64,000 nt of DNA from Arctopsyche grandis (lineage: Eukaryota > Arthropoda > Insecta > Trichoptera > Hydropsychidae). The position numbers and the translations under genes were made by a program. Numbering within the stretch: the first letter of the stretch is position 1; each line of letters opens with the position of its first letter. The DNA is taken from assembly GCF_051622035.1 (NCBI RefSeq), contig NC_135356.1:10514579-10578578 (forward strand), in the 5' to 3' direction. The notes under the pieces were generated by a model. That model had not been told where the DNA came from. It made no database searches and saw only the letters and a program-made list of their open reading frames with translations. Below, piece after piece: positions 1-9,712 of this stretch.

Positions 1-2025
1 TGAAAATACTTTTTATGACATATGTATAAATTAAAAACGCTTATTAGTAATGTGGTTTGATCATTTACTATACTATTTTCAATTTAGAATGTAAATTAGG
101 GATTTGAATTATCCTGCTTGTTAGCCTACTTTATCAGTAAATTTGTAATGGCCATAATTTTACTGACACAGTGGAGTACCACAGCATTAGTGGTGATAAA
201 GCCATTTTAATTTAATATTGCTTTAATATGGTGATTTTGTTTGTAAATAATATTCTATGAAAAAAATAATATTTCAATCAAAATTTTTAAGCAATTTCAG
301 AAAATAATAGAATAATATTTCTTAAATGGGAATTATCCAAATGAAAAAGCAGTATTTGAAATGAGAATTTTTATTTTCCAAACGAAGCCAAAAATTTTCT
401 ACACAGAAATTATATGTATAATGCAAAGTGGTGCTATAATCATCATAATATATAATCAAAGCTATTCCTCTAGATTTCATTACATCAAATTTTAAAATGC
501 AGAATATTTCTTTTAGTATTCACACTTTTCACAGGTATTTTTTATATATGTACATAGATAGATGAATATTTTATATTATATTACAACAATTCTCAGATAT
601 TTACATTTCATAATATGTACATATATGGTATGTGAGTAAAATTTTTATTCCAATTTTTAGAAGCTATTAAACGCGATACAGTTTTCTACAAAAATAACGT
701 GTATATGTATCGATTTCATTACCAATAATTCAATAAATTGGGTTACATGTCAATTTAGTGATTTTTTGAATTCCTTTAATTTTTTATAATTTGAAAATCA
801 CTATTATTTTTAGCACTTACAATTTTATACGTTGGCAATAAAAATTGTTGAAGTCGCAGTTGGTGTTGAATCATGAAATAAAGTCAAAGCCGGAGTCGGT
901 AAATTTTGAAGTGACTCTACGCTTAAAAATTTTGATAATTCAATGGAATATTTCTGAGAAAAAATAAATGCTAGGGAAATATTATCGTGTTTTTGAATTT
1001 CAATGGAGGATCCTGAATTTTTAATGTCCAATTGTTCATTTATTATTCCTGAAAAAAACTCTTACTTCAGCCATTTCTATACAACTGCAATGACTATAGA
1101 TAAATTGTACCAGATAAAAGCCCAATCATGTAACATCTGAAAAATAAAGTAAAAATGATAATAATTATATTAAATTAACTGTATTAAATAAAAAATGATA
1201 GTAAAAATAAAGTAATAATTTTGAATATTATTAGACTTAAAAAGAAAATCTAATATGATAGTGTTGCGTAGGGGTGGGTGGAGGATCCAAGTAAAAGGCC
1301 AACAGTCGTTTCACAGCATTTATTGATGATTCAGGAGATACACGCAGTGTCACTGCTAAGTCCAGAATGACCTGAGATCGCTTACGTACCGCCTTATAAG
1401 GGGTAGATCTCTCAGGACGTCTAATCTGTTTACCTACTGTATAGTCACGTATTCGGATATATATTCCCACGGTATGAGAAGTGCAATAATTGTTTCATGC
1501 ACTTAGCTTGTCGCTAATCCTTAAAACCCACTTATACCAGTCGCACGGTATGCATTTAGTTAATCCGTTAACAGATATCCGTTACAGATAATCTTTGAAC
1601 GGTCACACAGTCTCTGGGATTCTATTCGCTTGACGCTTTCGTGGACACTTCAAAATTACTTGCGCCTCGCGTGGGACACCAATTATCGATGCATTTCATG
1701 AACATTTAAAACATAGATAAACCATCACTAAAACCCACAATTATCGTATATCGCTTAAAGTCGCTTCTACTTCGCCAGAAGGCCACCGGTCGCCGTTGCG
1801 AATGGTCGTGCTTGGTGATCGTGGTCATATCGTATTTGATTTGATGTTTGATTTCAGCATGGGGGCGTACAACTTCGTAATTTTAATTTCTAATTTCTAA
1901 ATAAAATAAATTAATTTTGATGAATAATTTGATTTTTGCGATACATCGACTTGGAGTACATACATATTATAAACATCAACTAGTAGTAAAAGTAATAATA
2001 ATCAAAAGCAGTTGTTCTAACTTTT
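1..2025. other. AT-rich intergenic DNA, no gene recognised
   Basis: No open frame here has recognisable protein similarity. Positions 840-900 hold a stretch rich in 'ggagtcgg'-like words that resembles the repeat at 54310-54545. From about 1250 to 1860 the base composition becomes more balanced than the flanks, which suggests an old transposable-element piece, but I found no terminal repeats or coding motif to name it. Confidence 0.5.
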
Positions 2026-2027
2026 TT

Positions 2028-2119
2028 ATTTATACAAAAAATCGTATTTATACAAAAAATCGTATTTATACAAAAAATCGTATTTATACAAAAAATCGTA
2101 TTTATACAAAAAATCGTAT
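2028..2119. repeat. 18-bp tandem repeat, about 5 copies
   Basis: The unit cgtatttatacaaaaaat is repeated head to tail about five times with almost no divergence. It is in phase with a short open frame (the repeated peptide IYTKNR), but a repeat of 18 bp keeps any frame open, so this is not evidence of coding. Confidence 0.9.
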
Positions 2120-2312
2120 GTATTGTCGTGAAAAACAACTTATGGGGACTAGTCTAGTTGTGAAGGTCTTCTTCACCACCAGTCCGCCATGTATTATAGA
2201 CAGGTTCGTCTGTGTTCGGTATTAATACAGCTATATGTTGAATATGGTATTTATTTGGTAGTAACACGTATACACAAGTATGATTAATTGTTGGCAAAAG
2301 TATGTCGTTCAG

Positions 2313-2605
2313 CGGTCTCTGGATATGGTAGAGTGTCGCTGGCTCGGCATTCGTTTATGTTCAGAAGGTCTCTGGATGCGGCAGTGTGTTGCTGGCTCGT
2401 TGTTCGGCTATGTTCGGAAGGTCTCTGGATACGGCAGTGTGTTGCTGGCTCGTTCGGCTGGTTGATCTTCCAAGTCCGCGTGGTGTAGTGGTGGCAGGTC
2501 AGGAGCTGGATGTTGATTGGTCTGCTGCTGTGTGTCGGCGCTTGCTGCTGTGGGTCGACTGGTCTGTTGCTGTGTGTCGACGCTTGCTGCTGTGGGTCGA
2601 CTGGC
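2313..2605. repeat. Two adjacent minisatellites (about 60 bp and 42 bp units)
   Basis: From 2313 to about 2460 a unit built around 'ggtctctggat.cggcagtgtgttgctggctcgtt' occurs three times with drift. From 2522 to 2602 a 42-bp unit containing 'gctgctgtgtgtcg.cgcttgctgctgtgggtcgactgg' occurs twice. The surrounding 2120-3060 is more GC-rich than its neighbours and may be part of a larger unnamed element. Confidence 0.7.
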
Positions 2606-3362
2606 GTTGTTTGGGTTGTACCTCCTTTTATAGTGTTTCTGGAATCACCTGACCCATGGTGGTGGTTTGTTGATGCGTAAGCGAGGAATGTTCTTTTGTC
2701 GAGGGGTGGACTTTTCTGGAACGATTGGCGCCGTTCCGCTCGATGTAGTTTAATGGTGGCGGCGTGTTTCGACCGTTTTGGTTCTGCTCGACTGGTAGGG
2801 GCGTTCCGCTTGAGTTTAATATAATGACTGCAGGTGTGCGTCGTCTGGGTTTCGTTCCGCTTGTTTACGTGTGTGAGTTCTGCAAGGAATGTGGTTTGTT
2901 GTTGCGGAATATTCTCGAATGTTTCGATGACGATGACGATGACGAGATTCCTACAAACTGAAAAACACTATTGTGAAAAACAACTGAAATACACTGTTGT
3001 GATGTGTAGGCATACCAACTTACTTTTTCACTCGCGCCTGTAAACACCGACTTGTCGGGCGCAGTAAACATGTATATGTACATACATATGTAAAAAAAAA
3101 CAAGTGGACGGTCCGTTACAAACGGTTTCGCGACAACTGACTCACGGACTCAACGGTGTTACGCGCACGAAATTTCACTCACGCGACAACAGCTCACAAC
3201 AGTTATTTTGACAAATCTGCGGATTTTCAAAAGCATTTGTTTAGTTTGTAGTACCGGTAGTTCCAAAGGTTTATTTTCGGTCAAATACTGATACCACCAG
3301 TATCGGCACATTCGGTAATGCCCGTGAGCCAGTTGTCGCGTGATTGAAATTTTGTGCGCGTA

Positions 3363-3745
3363 ACACCGCACGCACGTACAGACGCACGCACACACACATT
3401 GAAATCGAAATCGCACGGACGCACGCACACACACACACATTGAAATCGCACGCACACACACACATCGAAATCGAAATCGCACGCACGCACGGACGGACGA
3501 ACGCACGCATGCACGCACGCACACGCACACATCGAAATCAAAATCGCACGCATGCATGTACACACACACATCAAAATCGTAGCACGCACGCACGCACGGA
3601 TGGACGGACGCACGCAAATACACACGCACGCACGCACGCACGGATGCACGCACGCACGTACACACGCATGGATGCACGCACACACGCACGGATGGACGCA
3701 CGCACGCCCACACACACGCACGGCCGGACGGATGCACGCACGCAC
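3363..3745. repeat. ACGC/ACAC-rich simple-repeat tract
   Basis: About 380 bp of imperfect (acgc)n, (acac)n and (ggacgg)n, interrupted by recurring 'atcgaaatc' blocks. Long open frames cross it on both strands in several phases (His-Ala-Arg-Thr repeats on one strand, Cys-Val-Arg-Ala on the other). This is the signature of a 4-bp repeat rather than a protein. The recurring 'cacatcgaaatcgaaatcgcacg' block gives a weak higher-order period of roughly 40-60 bp. Confidence 0.9.
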
Positions 3746-3863
3746 ATCGAAATCAAAATGACAACAAGTGACAAAAGTGTGTGTTTGTGGGGGGACGTAA
3801 TTGTTACAAGTTTATACAAGCTTGCAAACTACATAATTGTCACGCGCGCCTCTATGGCACCGT

Positions 3864-3997
3864 CCACACACACGGTATTTACCGGCGAATTTACGATATT
3901 TTCCATATCCAGTTCCCATATTGCAAACTGTGGTTGCTATTTAGGAACTGGTTATGGAAAATATCGTAAATATCGCCGGTAAATACCGTGTGTGTGG
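3864..3997. repeat. Foldback element, about 52-bp arms
   Basis: The left arm (3864-3915, starting ccacacacacggtatttacc) and the right arm (3944-3997, its near-perfect reverse complement) are separated by a 28-bp loop. This could be a small MITE or a palindromic repair product. No clear target duplication was found next to the arms. Confidence 0.8.
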
Positions 3998-4194
3998 AAG
4001 GCGCCTATGCATTGTATGGCTAGTCCGGCACAATAAACAAGTTTTATGTGACGACTGCAATTGCAGTAGTGTCCACCAAAGTGTTAATCCGCGGCGTACG
4101 TTACAATAGTATTGTTTATTTTCCAAATGAATTGTTTAAACTTTGGAATAACCTAACAATATAATAAATTATAAGAATATACATATTTATATGT

Positions 4195-4199
4195 ATATC
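4195..4199. repeat. Target site duplication (left) of BEL element
   Basis: ATATC immediately precedes the first base of the insertion at 4200. The same five bases follow its last base at 8594-8598. Five bp is within the range known for BEL/Pao integrases. Confidence 0.85.
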
Positions 4200-4418
4200 T
4201 GTTCCGACCAAGTCTTCATGGTCAGCTTTCGTGGCGTTACGACCAAAGGAGCCGTTTTGGAGGGAGATCGGCGCCGAGCGCGCGTCCCCGCCTGCTATTC
4301 GTTTTCCGCTTCGGTCGAGTGAACATCTCTGTTCGCTACCGAGTTTGTTCCCACCACCGAGTCCCGATCAGCTCAGCCTGGATCGGCAGACGATACTGGA
4401 AGTACAGCTTCAGTATAC
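4200..4418 (+). repeat. Inverted copy of LTR U3 start (219 bp)
   Basis: By eye this is identical to the reverse complement of 4859-5077, the first 219 bases of the 3' LTR in element sense. It begins with the exact LTR terminus TGTTCCGACC at 4200, directly after the target duplication. Both outer ends of the whole insertion are therefore U3 ends facing outward, instead of one U3 and one U5 end. Confidence 0.95.
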
Positions 4419-4436
4419 ATCCGGCTCGAAGGACCA
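4419..4436 (+). other. 18-nt tRNA-Tyr 3'-end sequence at LTR junction
   Basis: ATCCGGCTCGAAGGACCA matches the last 18 nt (positions 59-76) of animal tRNA-Tyr, including the post-transcriptional CCA. In element sense it lies right after U5 (two extra bases, TG, precede it) and reads as a perfect 18-nt primer binding site, although this is the 3' end of the element. Eighteen nt is the length expected when reverse transcriptase copies a primer tRNA and stops at m1A58. The tRNA identity is recalled from general knowledge of tRNA-Tyr sequences, not searched. Confidence 0.8.
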
Positions 4437-5077
4437 CAATGTACAGACTCCAGGGATGTTCAACTCGAGAGCACCCCGGAAGTCGGTTTCTTAGAAGCTC
4501 GTGGTAAGCGTGGGCGGGACTGGTCTCCTCCAAGGGATCTACAGGTCGTCGTCTGCGGTCTGGTCTCTGCTGATGTCTATCTCTCTCTCTCTCTCTCTCG
4601 TACAGTGTGCGTAAGGGAGTGTGATACAGGACAAAGGCGGGAAATTATACAATAATGATAACAGGTTGTAATTCTGTTTGTATGGTGACTGTATTTTATA
4701 TATGTATAAATACAGAGAATAAGCAGGGGGGGGGGGGGGAGTCCGTCGTGAAATTAGCGCGCACGTGTTCGAGAGGTTATGATAACCTCACTCCTCACGT
4801 GACTACGTGATCTGACTTCGACGAAGAAAGACCAGGATTTCCTCACTTCTCACCGGACGTATACTGAAGCTGTACTTCCAGTATCGTCTGCCGATCCAGG
4901 CTGAGCTGATCGGGACTCGGTGGTGGGAACAAACTCGGTAGCGAACAGAGATGTTCACTCGACCGAAGCGGAAAACGAATAGCAGGCGGGGACGCGCGCT
5001 CGGCGCCGATCTCCCTCCAAAACGGCTCCTTTGGTCGTAACGCCACGAAAGCTGACCATGAAGACTTGGTCGGAACA
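4437..5077 (-). repeat. 3' LTR of BEL element
   Basis: About 640 bp, starting TGTTCCGACC at 5077 in element sense and ending near GTACATTG at 4437. It contains a (ct)n tract (4571-4599), a 14-G run (4726-4739) and a TATATAAAA box. The differences from the 5' LTR that I can see are run-length changes in the G and CT tracts and the last two bases. Confidence 0.9.
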
Positions 5078-5090
5078 TACTCCCCCCGTT
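5078..5090 (-). promoter_or_regulatory. Polypurine tract
   Basis: In element sense this reads AACGGGGGGAGTA and sits immediately before the U3 start of the 3' LTR. This is the expected primer site for plus-strand DNA synthesis and it fixes the element's orientation. Confidence 0.8.
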
Positions 5091-5477
5091 GGAATCCAGA
5101 GGATCGGATTCCAAAACAAATGAATTAATCAAGAGACTAATGAAGAATGACAAATGAGATAACAAAAGAACACAACAAAAAAGACATAAACAATACACAA
5201 TCAGTAATCAAAACAAAGGTTCGTCCACCGTCAATCGTCCGGCTGTACATTAACAGCTGACTAAGCCCGCAAGAAACAACCAACAAGGTAAACAAACAAA
5301 CAAACAAAAAACAATAAAAAACCAACACCAGTGCTAGGTAACAATATTGTTAAGCCGTTACATGTCCCATATGCATTGATAGCTCCATTACCAACACCAA
5401 TCAACAAACAAGAGACAAAAAAAAACTAAATGGAAACACATTTAACTAAATCACAACACAAATTAAAGACGCCAACT
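5091..5477 (-). other. Element 3' untranslated region, no gene
   Basis: A-rich on the + strand with repeated 'aacaaac' words and no coding motif. It joins the end of the coding remnant to the polypurine tract. Confidence 0.6.
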
Positions 5478-7778
5478 TTAATGGGGGACGTTTTGAACGT
5501 TCGCCACACCGTTGCACAAATTCACTGAGTGCTGCTCGACTGGCAGTCTAGCTACTCGCCGGACTGCTCGCTTGGTGTTGCTGATGGAGGAGTAGTAGGA
5601 CCTACTCCTGTGCCCCTGTCTGCCAGGGGCCGCTGCTGCATGTGCTGGTGTGGTAACACCCTCGCTCCGGGCTGATCGACCAGATCCTCCTGCTGTTGCG
5701 CAACTAGTGGTGCGCCAACTAGGAACTGGCCAGGAGTTATGGGAGCTGGGTTGGGAAGGTCGAAAGATGTGAGGGTTAAAGGGCGCGGGTACATTGCGCT
5801 TCGGCAAGCGGAATCTTCGTACCGCGGAAACACGCGATTCGTCCAGGGGACGCGTAACTGTCTTGACTGGACGTCTCGCGCCAAAACAAGATAACGGATC
5901 ACGACCCGTTGTGTGATGGCAATTCCGAGAATCGCTTGAAACTGTGGGCGCTTCTAGAGAGCCACCCAATATCCAGCCGAAAGCTGTATTCATCATCGCG
6001 ATGCGTCCTCCTCTGTCACCGCGTGACTTGGAGGGAACTAAAATGGTACGTTTGCCATTGCGTAACATCGCATGATAGGCGTCGCTGCCTATCACCATAT
6101 CCACTGTACAGGGAATATCGAATGACGGATCGGCAAGGGGGAGATGAAGCGGCAAATGGCTCCGAATCTCGGACACGTTGCGCGATGGAAGTTGATTCGC
6201 GATCTCGGGCATGATTGCGCAATCGAGATCAACACTGGAGCCCTGATTGGGGATGCGCGGTAGAATTCGAATTACCGCGCCACTAGTAATGGACGTCCTA
6301 TTTGAACCTATTCCTACCAGGTTGACGTCCATCCTTTTCGACTTTAAGGCGAGTCGCCTTCTTAAGTCTTCAGAGATGAGGTTGAGTTCGGAGCCGTTAT
6401 CTAACAATGCTCGAACCTTGTGCGAACGCCCATCTCCGCCGCGAACTTGTACTTCCACGGTGGATAACAGGACAGTTCGGGCGTGAGAAGGCGATACGCG
6501 TCTCACCGAGTGTAAAACCAACGATGATTTTACGGGTTTGGCGTTCTCTGATTTCTTTGGGCTCCGATAATGTTTGGCCTTATTTGAAGGCGAAGTTTGG
6601 TATGGAGTTGAGTCATGTAACATGGTGTGATGGGCATGACCGCATTTGAAGCATCTCTGCTTGGTTTGGCACGCGTGAACTATGTGCCCTGGCCTCAAGC
6701 AGTTGAGACATAGTCGACGTTTTATGGCGTTCGACCTACGCTCATCACCGCTCATTTGGCGGAATGATGGACAGGCTAGCAGAGAATGACTTCCGCTGCA
6801 ACTGATGCAGGAGGGGCGTTCCCTCCTCACATGCAGAACTGCTGCCTTCGGATTCGTAATGGTTCTTGGTCGAGGATTCGACTCGCCTTTTAAGACGAAG
6901 TCGGCATTTTCCATCGATTGGCACTGGCACGTTAGAAAATGCATTATTTTGCTAAACGTGCAGTCTTCATACTTGGGAGTCTGAAGCTCCCATTGCTGAA
7001 GTGTACTCCGGTCGAGTTTTCTGGTGATAAACATCACCAGAATCTCGTTCCAGGTCTCGACCCGGACGCCCAAGTTAACGAGCGCACGTACATGCATGTT
7101 GGCATCATCTATGAGACGACGCAGACTGACGTGATTGTTGCTCACGACTGGCTCGGCTTCAAGCAATGCCTGAAGGTGATACTGAACAACAATTTTTTTG
7201 TTGTTATAGCGTTGATCCAAAATGGACCACGCGCTCGTAAATGAATCTGAAGCTAATTCCAAGCCGTCAACTAAACGTTGGGGCTCTCCTTTTAGGCTTC
7301 CTAGTAAGTATTGGAACCGGGCGATTTGCGAACTCTCGCCGGCCATAGCGGCCAAGAAGCGTTGTGAAAAAAGCGGCCAATTTTGGACGTTGCCTTCGAA
7401 GGTGGGCAACTCCAAACGGGGCAATTTTATTGCCGAATTTGATTGCGGTACAGGTGACATTGTGAGGTTAGCGCCATCTAACGGTGAAGCGCTCAATTGC
7501 GGCTCACGCAAATTGATTGCTTCGGTGCATCGCACGAAGGCGGCCATATGCTCCCTATCAAATAGGTCCACGACGGATTCGGAGGCCTGCGCCTCTTCTT
7601 GGTCCAGCTCGTTTATCTGAGCTTGGATCGCTTCGAATTCAGACAGTAATGGTCTGATTGTTTCGAGCCTGATTCTGAGCTCGAAGATGCTCAGATCGTC
7701 CCCCAATTGATTCGCGTTTCTCGTTAACCGAGCGCGAATTCTTTTCCGCGTATTTTTAAGCGTACTCAAAGACGCCAT
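5478..7778 (-). CDS. BEL/Pao Gag-protease fragment, 766-codon open frame
   Basis: The frame starts with MASLSTLKNTRKRIRAR at 7778, shortly after the primer binding site. Residues 1-300 are a gag capsid-like region containing 'LELPTFEGNVQNWPLF', which resembles BEL gag domains. A Cys-rich segment from residue 324 holds a knuckle CLNCLRPGHIVHAC (357-370) and a second partial one, CFKCGHAHHTMLH (376-388). A retropepsin-type active site, LLDNGSE (Asp460), follows, and then 'VIGSD' and 'FGWILGG', known as flap and C-terminal protease-region motifs in this superfamily. After about residue 615 the frame leaves the normal pol order and continues in an unrelated phase, so the last ~150 residues are probably not native. 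Reverse transcriptase is absent. Confidence 0.8.
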   Translation of the reverse strand: MASLSTLKNTRKRIRARLTRNANQLGDDLSIFELRIRLETIRPLLSEFEAIQAQINELDQEEAQASESVVDLFDREHMAAFVRCTEAINLREPQLSASPLDGANLTMSPVPQSNSAIKLPRLELPTFEGNVQNWPLFSQRFLAAMAGESSQIARFQYLLGSLKGEPQRLVDGLELASDSFTSAWSILDQRYNNKKIVVQYHLQALLEAEPVVSNNHVSLRRLIDDANMHVRALVNLGVRVETWNEILVMFITRKLDRSTLQQWELQTPKYEDCTFSKIMHFLTCQCQSMENADFVLKGESNPRPRTITNPKAAVLHVRRERPSCISCSGSHSLLACPSFRQMSGDERRSNAIKRRLCLNCLRPGHIVHACQTKQRCFKCGHAHHTMLHDSTPYQTSPSNKAKHYRSPKKSENAKPVKSSLVLHSVRRVSPSHARTVLLSTVEVQVRGGDGRSHKVRALLDNGSELNLISEDLRRRLALKSKRMDVNLVGIGSNRTSITSGAVIRILPRIPNQGSSVDLDCAIMPEIANQLPSRNVSEIRSHLPLHLPLADPSFDIPCTVDMVIGSDAYHAMLRNGKRTILVPSKSRGDRGGRIAMMNTAFGWILGGSLEAPTVSSDSRNCHHTTGRDPLSCFGARRPVKTVTRPLDESRVSAVRRFRLPKRNVPAPFNPHIFRPSQPSSHNSWPVPSWRTTSCATAGGSGRSARSEGVTTPAHAAAAPGRQGHRSRSYYSSISNTKRAVRRVARLPVEQHSVNLCNGVANVQNVPH
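5552..5902 (-). pseudogene. C-terminal pol (post-integrase) remnant
   Basis: In a different phase from the Gag-protease frame, this stretch contains 'PITPGQFLVGAPL' followed by an acidic/polar tail. In BEL/Pao polyproteins this motif lies downstream of the integrase core. Its position some 100 codons after the protease implies that reverse transcriptase, RNase H and the integrase catalytic core were removed by one deletion, with a phase change near 5780-5930. Exact deletion ends cannot be set without an intact family member. Confidence 0.65.
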
Positions 7779-7931
7779 TATTGAAATGCGACGAAATCAA
7801 ACAAAGGAAAAAATGGACGCGGGAAAAAACAAAATGGACGTTGACGACCAAAAAAATAGCAACAACAACAGAAAAATGCTAATTACGACCAACCTGGATT
7901 CGACGACGTTGACAGACCAGCTCTGGAAGAA
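7779..7931 (-). other. BEL leader region
   Basis: This lies between the primer binding site and the gag ATG. In sense it is pyrimidine-rich with no long open frame. It presumably serves as leader and packaging region; nothing more specific is visible. Confidence 0.5.
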
Positions 7932-7953
7932 ATCCGGCTCTTTCGAAGGACCA
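7932..7953 (-). promoter_or_regulatory. Primer binding site for tRNA-Tyr, interrupted by 4 nt
   Basis: In element sense TGGTCCTTCG pairs with the last 10 nt of tRNA-Tyr. AGCCGGAT pairs with the next 8, but four extra bases (AAAG) lie between the two blocks. The corresponding stretch beside the 3' LTR has no such interruption, as expected if that copy came from the tRNA itself. Confidence 0.75.
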
Positions 7954-8593
7954 ATGTACAGACTCCAGGGATGTTCAACTCGAGAGCACCCCGGAAGTCG
8001 GTTTCTTAGAAGCTCGTGGTAAGCGTGGGCGGGACTGGTCTCCTCCAAGGGATCTACAGGTCGTCGTCTGCGGTCTGGTCTCTGCTGATGTCTATCTCTC
8101 TCTCTCTCTCTCTCTCGTACAGTGTGCGTAAGGGAGTGTGATACAGGACAAAGGCGGGAAATTATACAATAATGATAACAGGTTGTAATTCTGTTTGTAT
8201 GGTGACTGTATTTTATATATGTATAAATACAGAGAATAAGCAGGGGGGGGGGGGGAGTCCGTCGTGAAATTAGCGCGCACGTGTTCGAGAGGTTATGATA
8301 ACCTCACTCCTCACGTGACTACGTGATCTGACTTCGACGAAGAAAGACCAGGATTTCCTCACTTCTCACCGGACGTATACTGAAGCTGTACTTCCAGTAT
8401 CGTCTGCCGATCCAGGCTGAGCTGATCGGGACTCGGTGGTGGGAACAAACTCGGTAGCGAACAGAGATGTTCACTCGACCGAAGCGGAAAACGAATAGCA
8501 GGCGGGGACGCGCGCTCGGCGCCGATCTCCCTCCAAAACGGCTCCTTTGGTCGTAACGCCACGAAAGCTGACCATGAAGACTTGGTCGGAACA
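7954..8593 (-). repeat. 5' LTR of BEL element
   Basis: 640 bp, starting TGTTCCGACC at 8593 and ending GTACAT at 7954 in sense. It includes a TATATAAAA box (8211-8219 on the + strand), a 13-G run and a (ct)n tract. The sequence is nearly identical to 4437-5077. Confidence 0.9.
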
Positions 8594-8598
8594 ATATC
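8594..8598. repeat. Target site duplication (right) of BEL element
   Basis: ATATC, identical to 4195-4199. Confidence 0.85.
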
Positions 8599-8761
8599 TA
8601 TAAAAGAAAACTAAATTTATTCCTCAAAAACAATTAATTCAATTTACTCTTATAAGTGTATTCTTATTTTTAATTTTTGATCTGGTTTTTACAAGCCTCA
8701 TATCAGGTTGTTTATGTATTCTTATTTATTTTATTATAAGTTGATAATAGTTTTTAAAGTC

Positions 8762-8894
8762 ACTCGTATTTACACGAATCTGAATTGAATTGAATTGAAT
8801 GATTTTTCTAAGTGGAATTTTATTTAATTCTCATATAAAGATAATTTAATATATTATCCCTATTAATTCAATTCAGATTCGTGTAAATACGAGT
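8762..8894. repeat. Foldback element with perfect 29-bp arms
   Basis: 8762-8790 (starting actcgtatttacacgaatct) and 8866-8894 are perfect reverse complements around a 75-bp AT-rich centre. The left arm is followed by a short 'tgaat' repeat. It is possibly a small MITE; no clear target duplication. Confidence 0.85.
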
Positions 8895-9712
8895 AAACAC
8901 TAGTACGAGCTTTTTGCTCGAAATTTTACCGATTTAAAGTTCAGCACACTTCCAATTAACCCTTTTAAACGAAAACAAAAAATAGTGTGGTCAGAAAACA
9001 ATCTTAATAAACATATTTCAATTGAAAATACTCAATATAAAATAGTAATAACAGTGGGGAAAAATCTAACTTAAAAATCGTACTTTTGACTTTTGATTTG
9101 AACTGGATGACTACTTAGAGAGATTTTAAAGTTGAAAAGTACTACAAATGGAAGATAAAGTACCCGACTATAGATTCCAATATTCATTTTGAACGGGAAA
9201 TTGACAGATTTTGAGACATCGACCGAACAATACCAAGATATAAAAAAATCGCGCGATTTATAAAACACATACATATGTATATCTCCGAATCTCGAGCCAA
9301 TCAACATTTTTTATTACCAGATTCATGTTCACTGGGCATAATTCTATAAGAAAAGTCATATCTCGTCTCTGAACCATTTTTCGAGTCGAACAGTGTAATT
9401 AATATAGGGGGTGACTCTAATGATATGAAAGATTTTCTGGGTAATGAATCTTCAGCAGGTGACTCGTATGATCATCTACAATACAAACATAAAATTCAGA
9501 ATTAGCACTTTGTTTGGGCAGAATATTTTTAATTAAAATTTAATTGTAATTAAATTTAGAGACTTGGAGTCAAGATTCCAAATATTAATAATAATTTTAA
9601 TAAATGCACGTATTTAAATTACAAATTGAAAATTATATCAAATTTTAAGACTCCAATTTTTCTTTTTTTTCGGATATAAATTGATCGCGGAAAAATGTTA
9701 CAATATAAATAA
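8895..9712. other. AT-rich intergenic DNA
   Basis: No coding similarity, terminal repeats or tandem structure noticed. Confidence 0.5.

Larger units (their letters stand above)
4200..8593 (-). mobile_element. BEL/Pao-type LTR retrotransposon, internally deleted, abnormal left end
   Basis: The 4394-bp insertion lies between ATATC duplications and is read on the - strand. The order in the element's sense is: 5' LTR (8593-7954), tRNA-Tyr-type primer binding site (7953-7932), gag-protease frame from 7778, a short C-terminal pol remnant (to 5552), purine tract (5090-5078), 3' LTR (5077-4437), then 18 nt of tRNA-derived sequence and an inverted copy of U3 (4418-4200). The two LTRs look essentially identical, so insertion was recent. 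Reverse transcriptase, RNase H and most of integrase are missing, so the copy cannot move without help. The family assignment rests on the gag zinc knuckles, the protease and the 'TPGQFLVGAPL' C-terminal motif. Confidence 0.85.

Noticed and set aside
2120..3060. A solo LTR
   Set aside because: Composition differs from the flanks and a TG start and CA end can be imagined, but no target duplication, polypurine tract or second copy was found.
3159..3982. Long Cys/Val/Arg-rich and His/Ala/Arg/Thr-rich frames
   Set aside because: Products of the ACGC/ACAC simple repeat; open in several phases on both strands with no domain.
4200..5077. Reading 4200-5077 as an ordinary 880-bp LTR
   Set aside because: The other LTR (7954-8593) lacks the extra 237 bp, and that extra part contains an 18-nt tRNA end plus an exact inverted copy of U3, which an ordinary LTR would not need. 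Kept as the main alternative in the findings.
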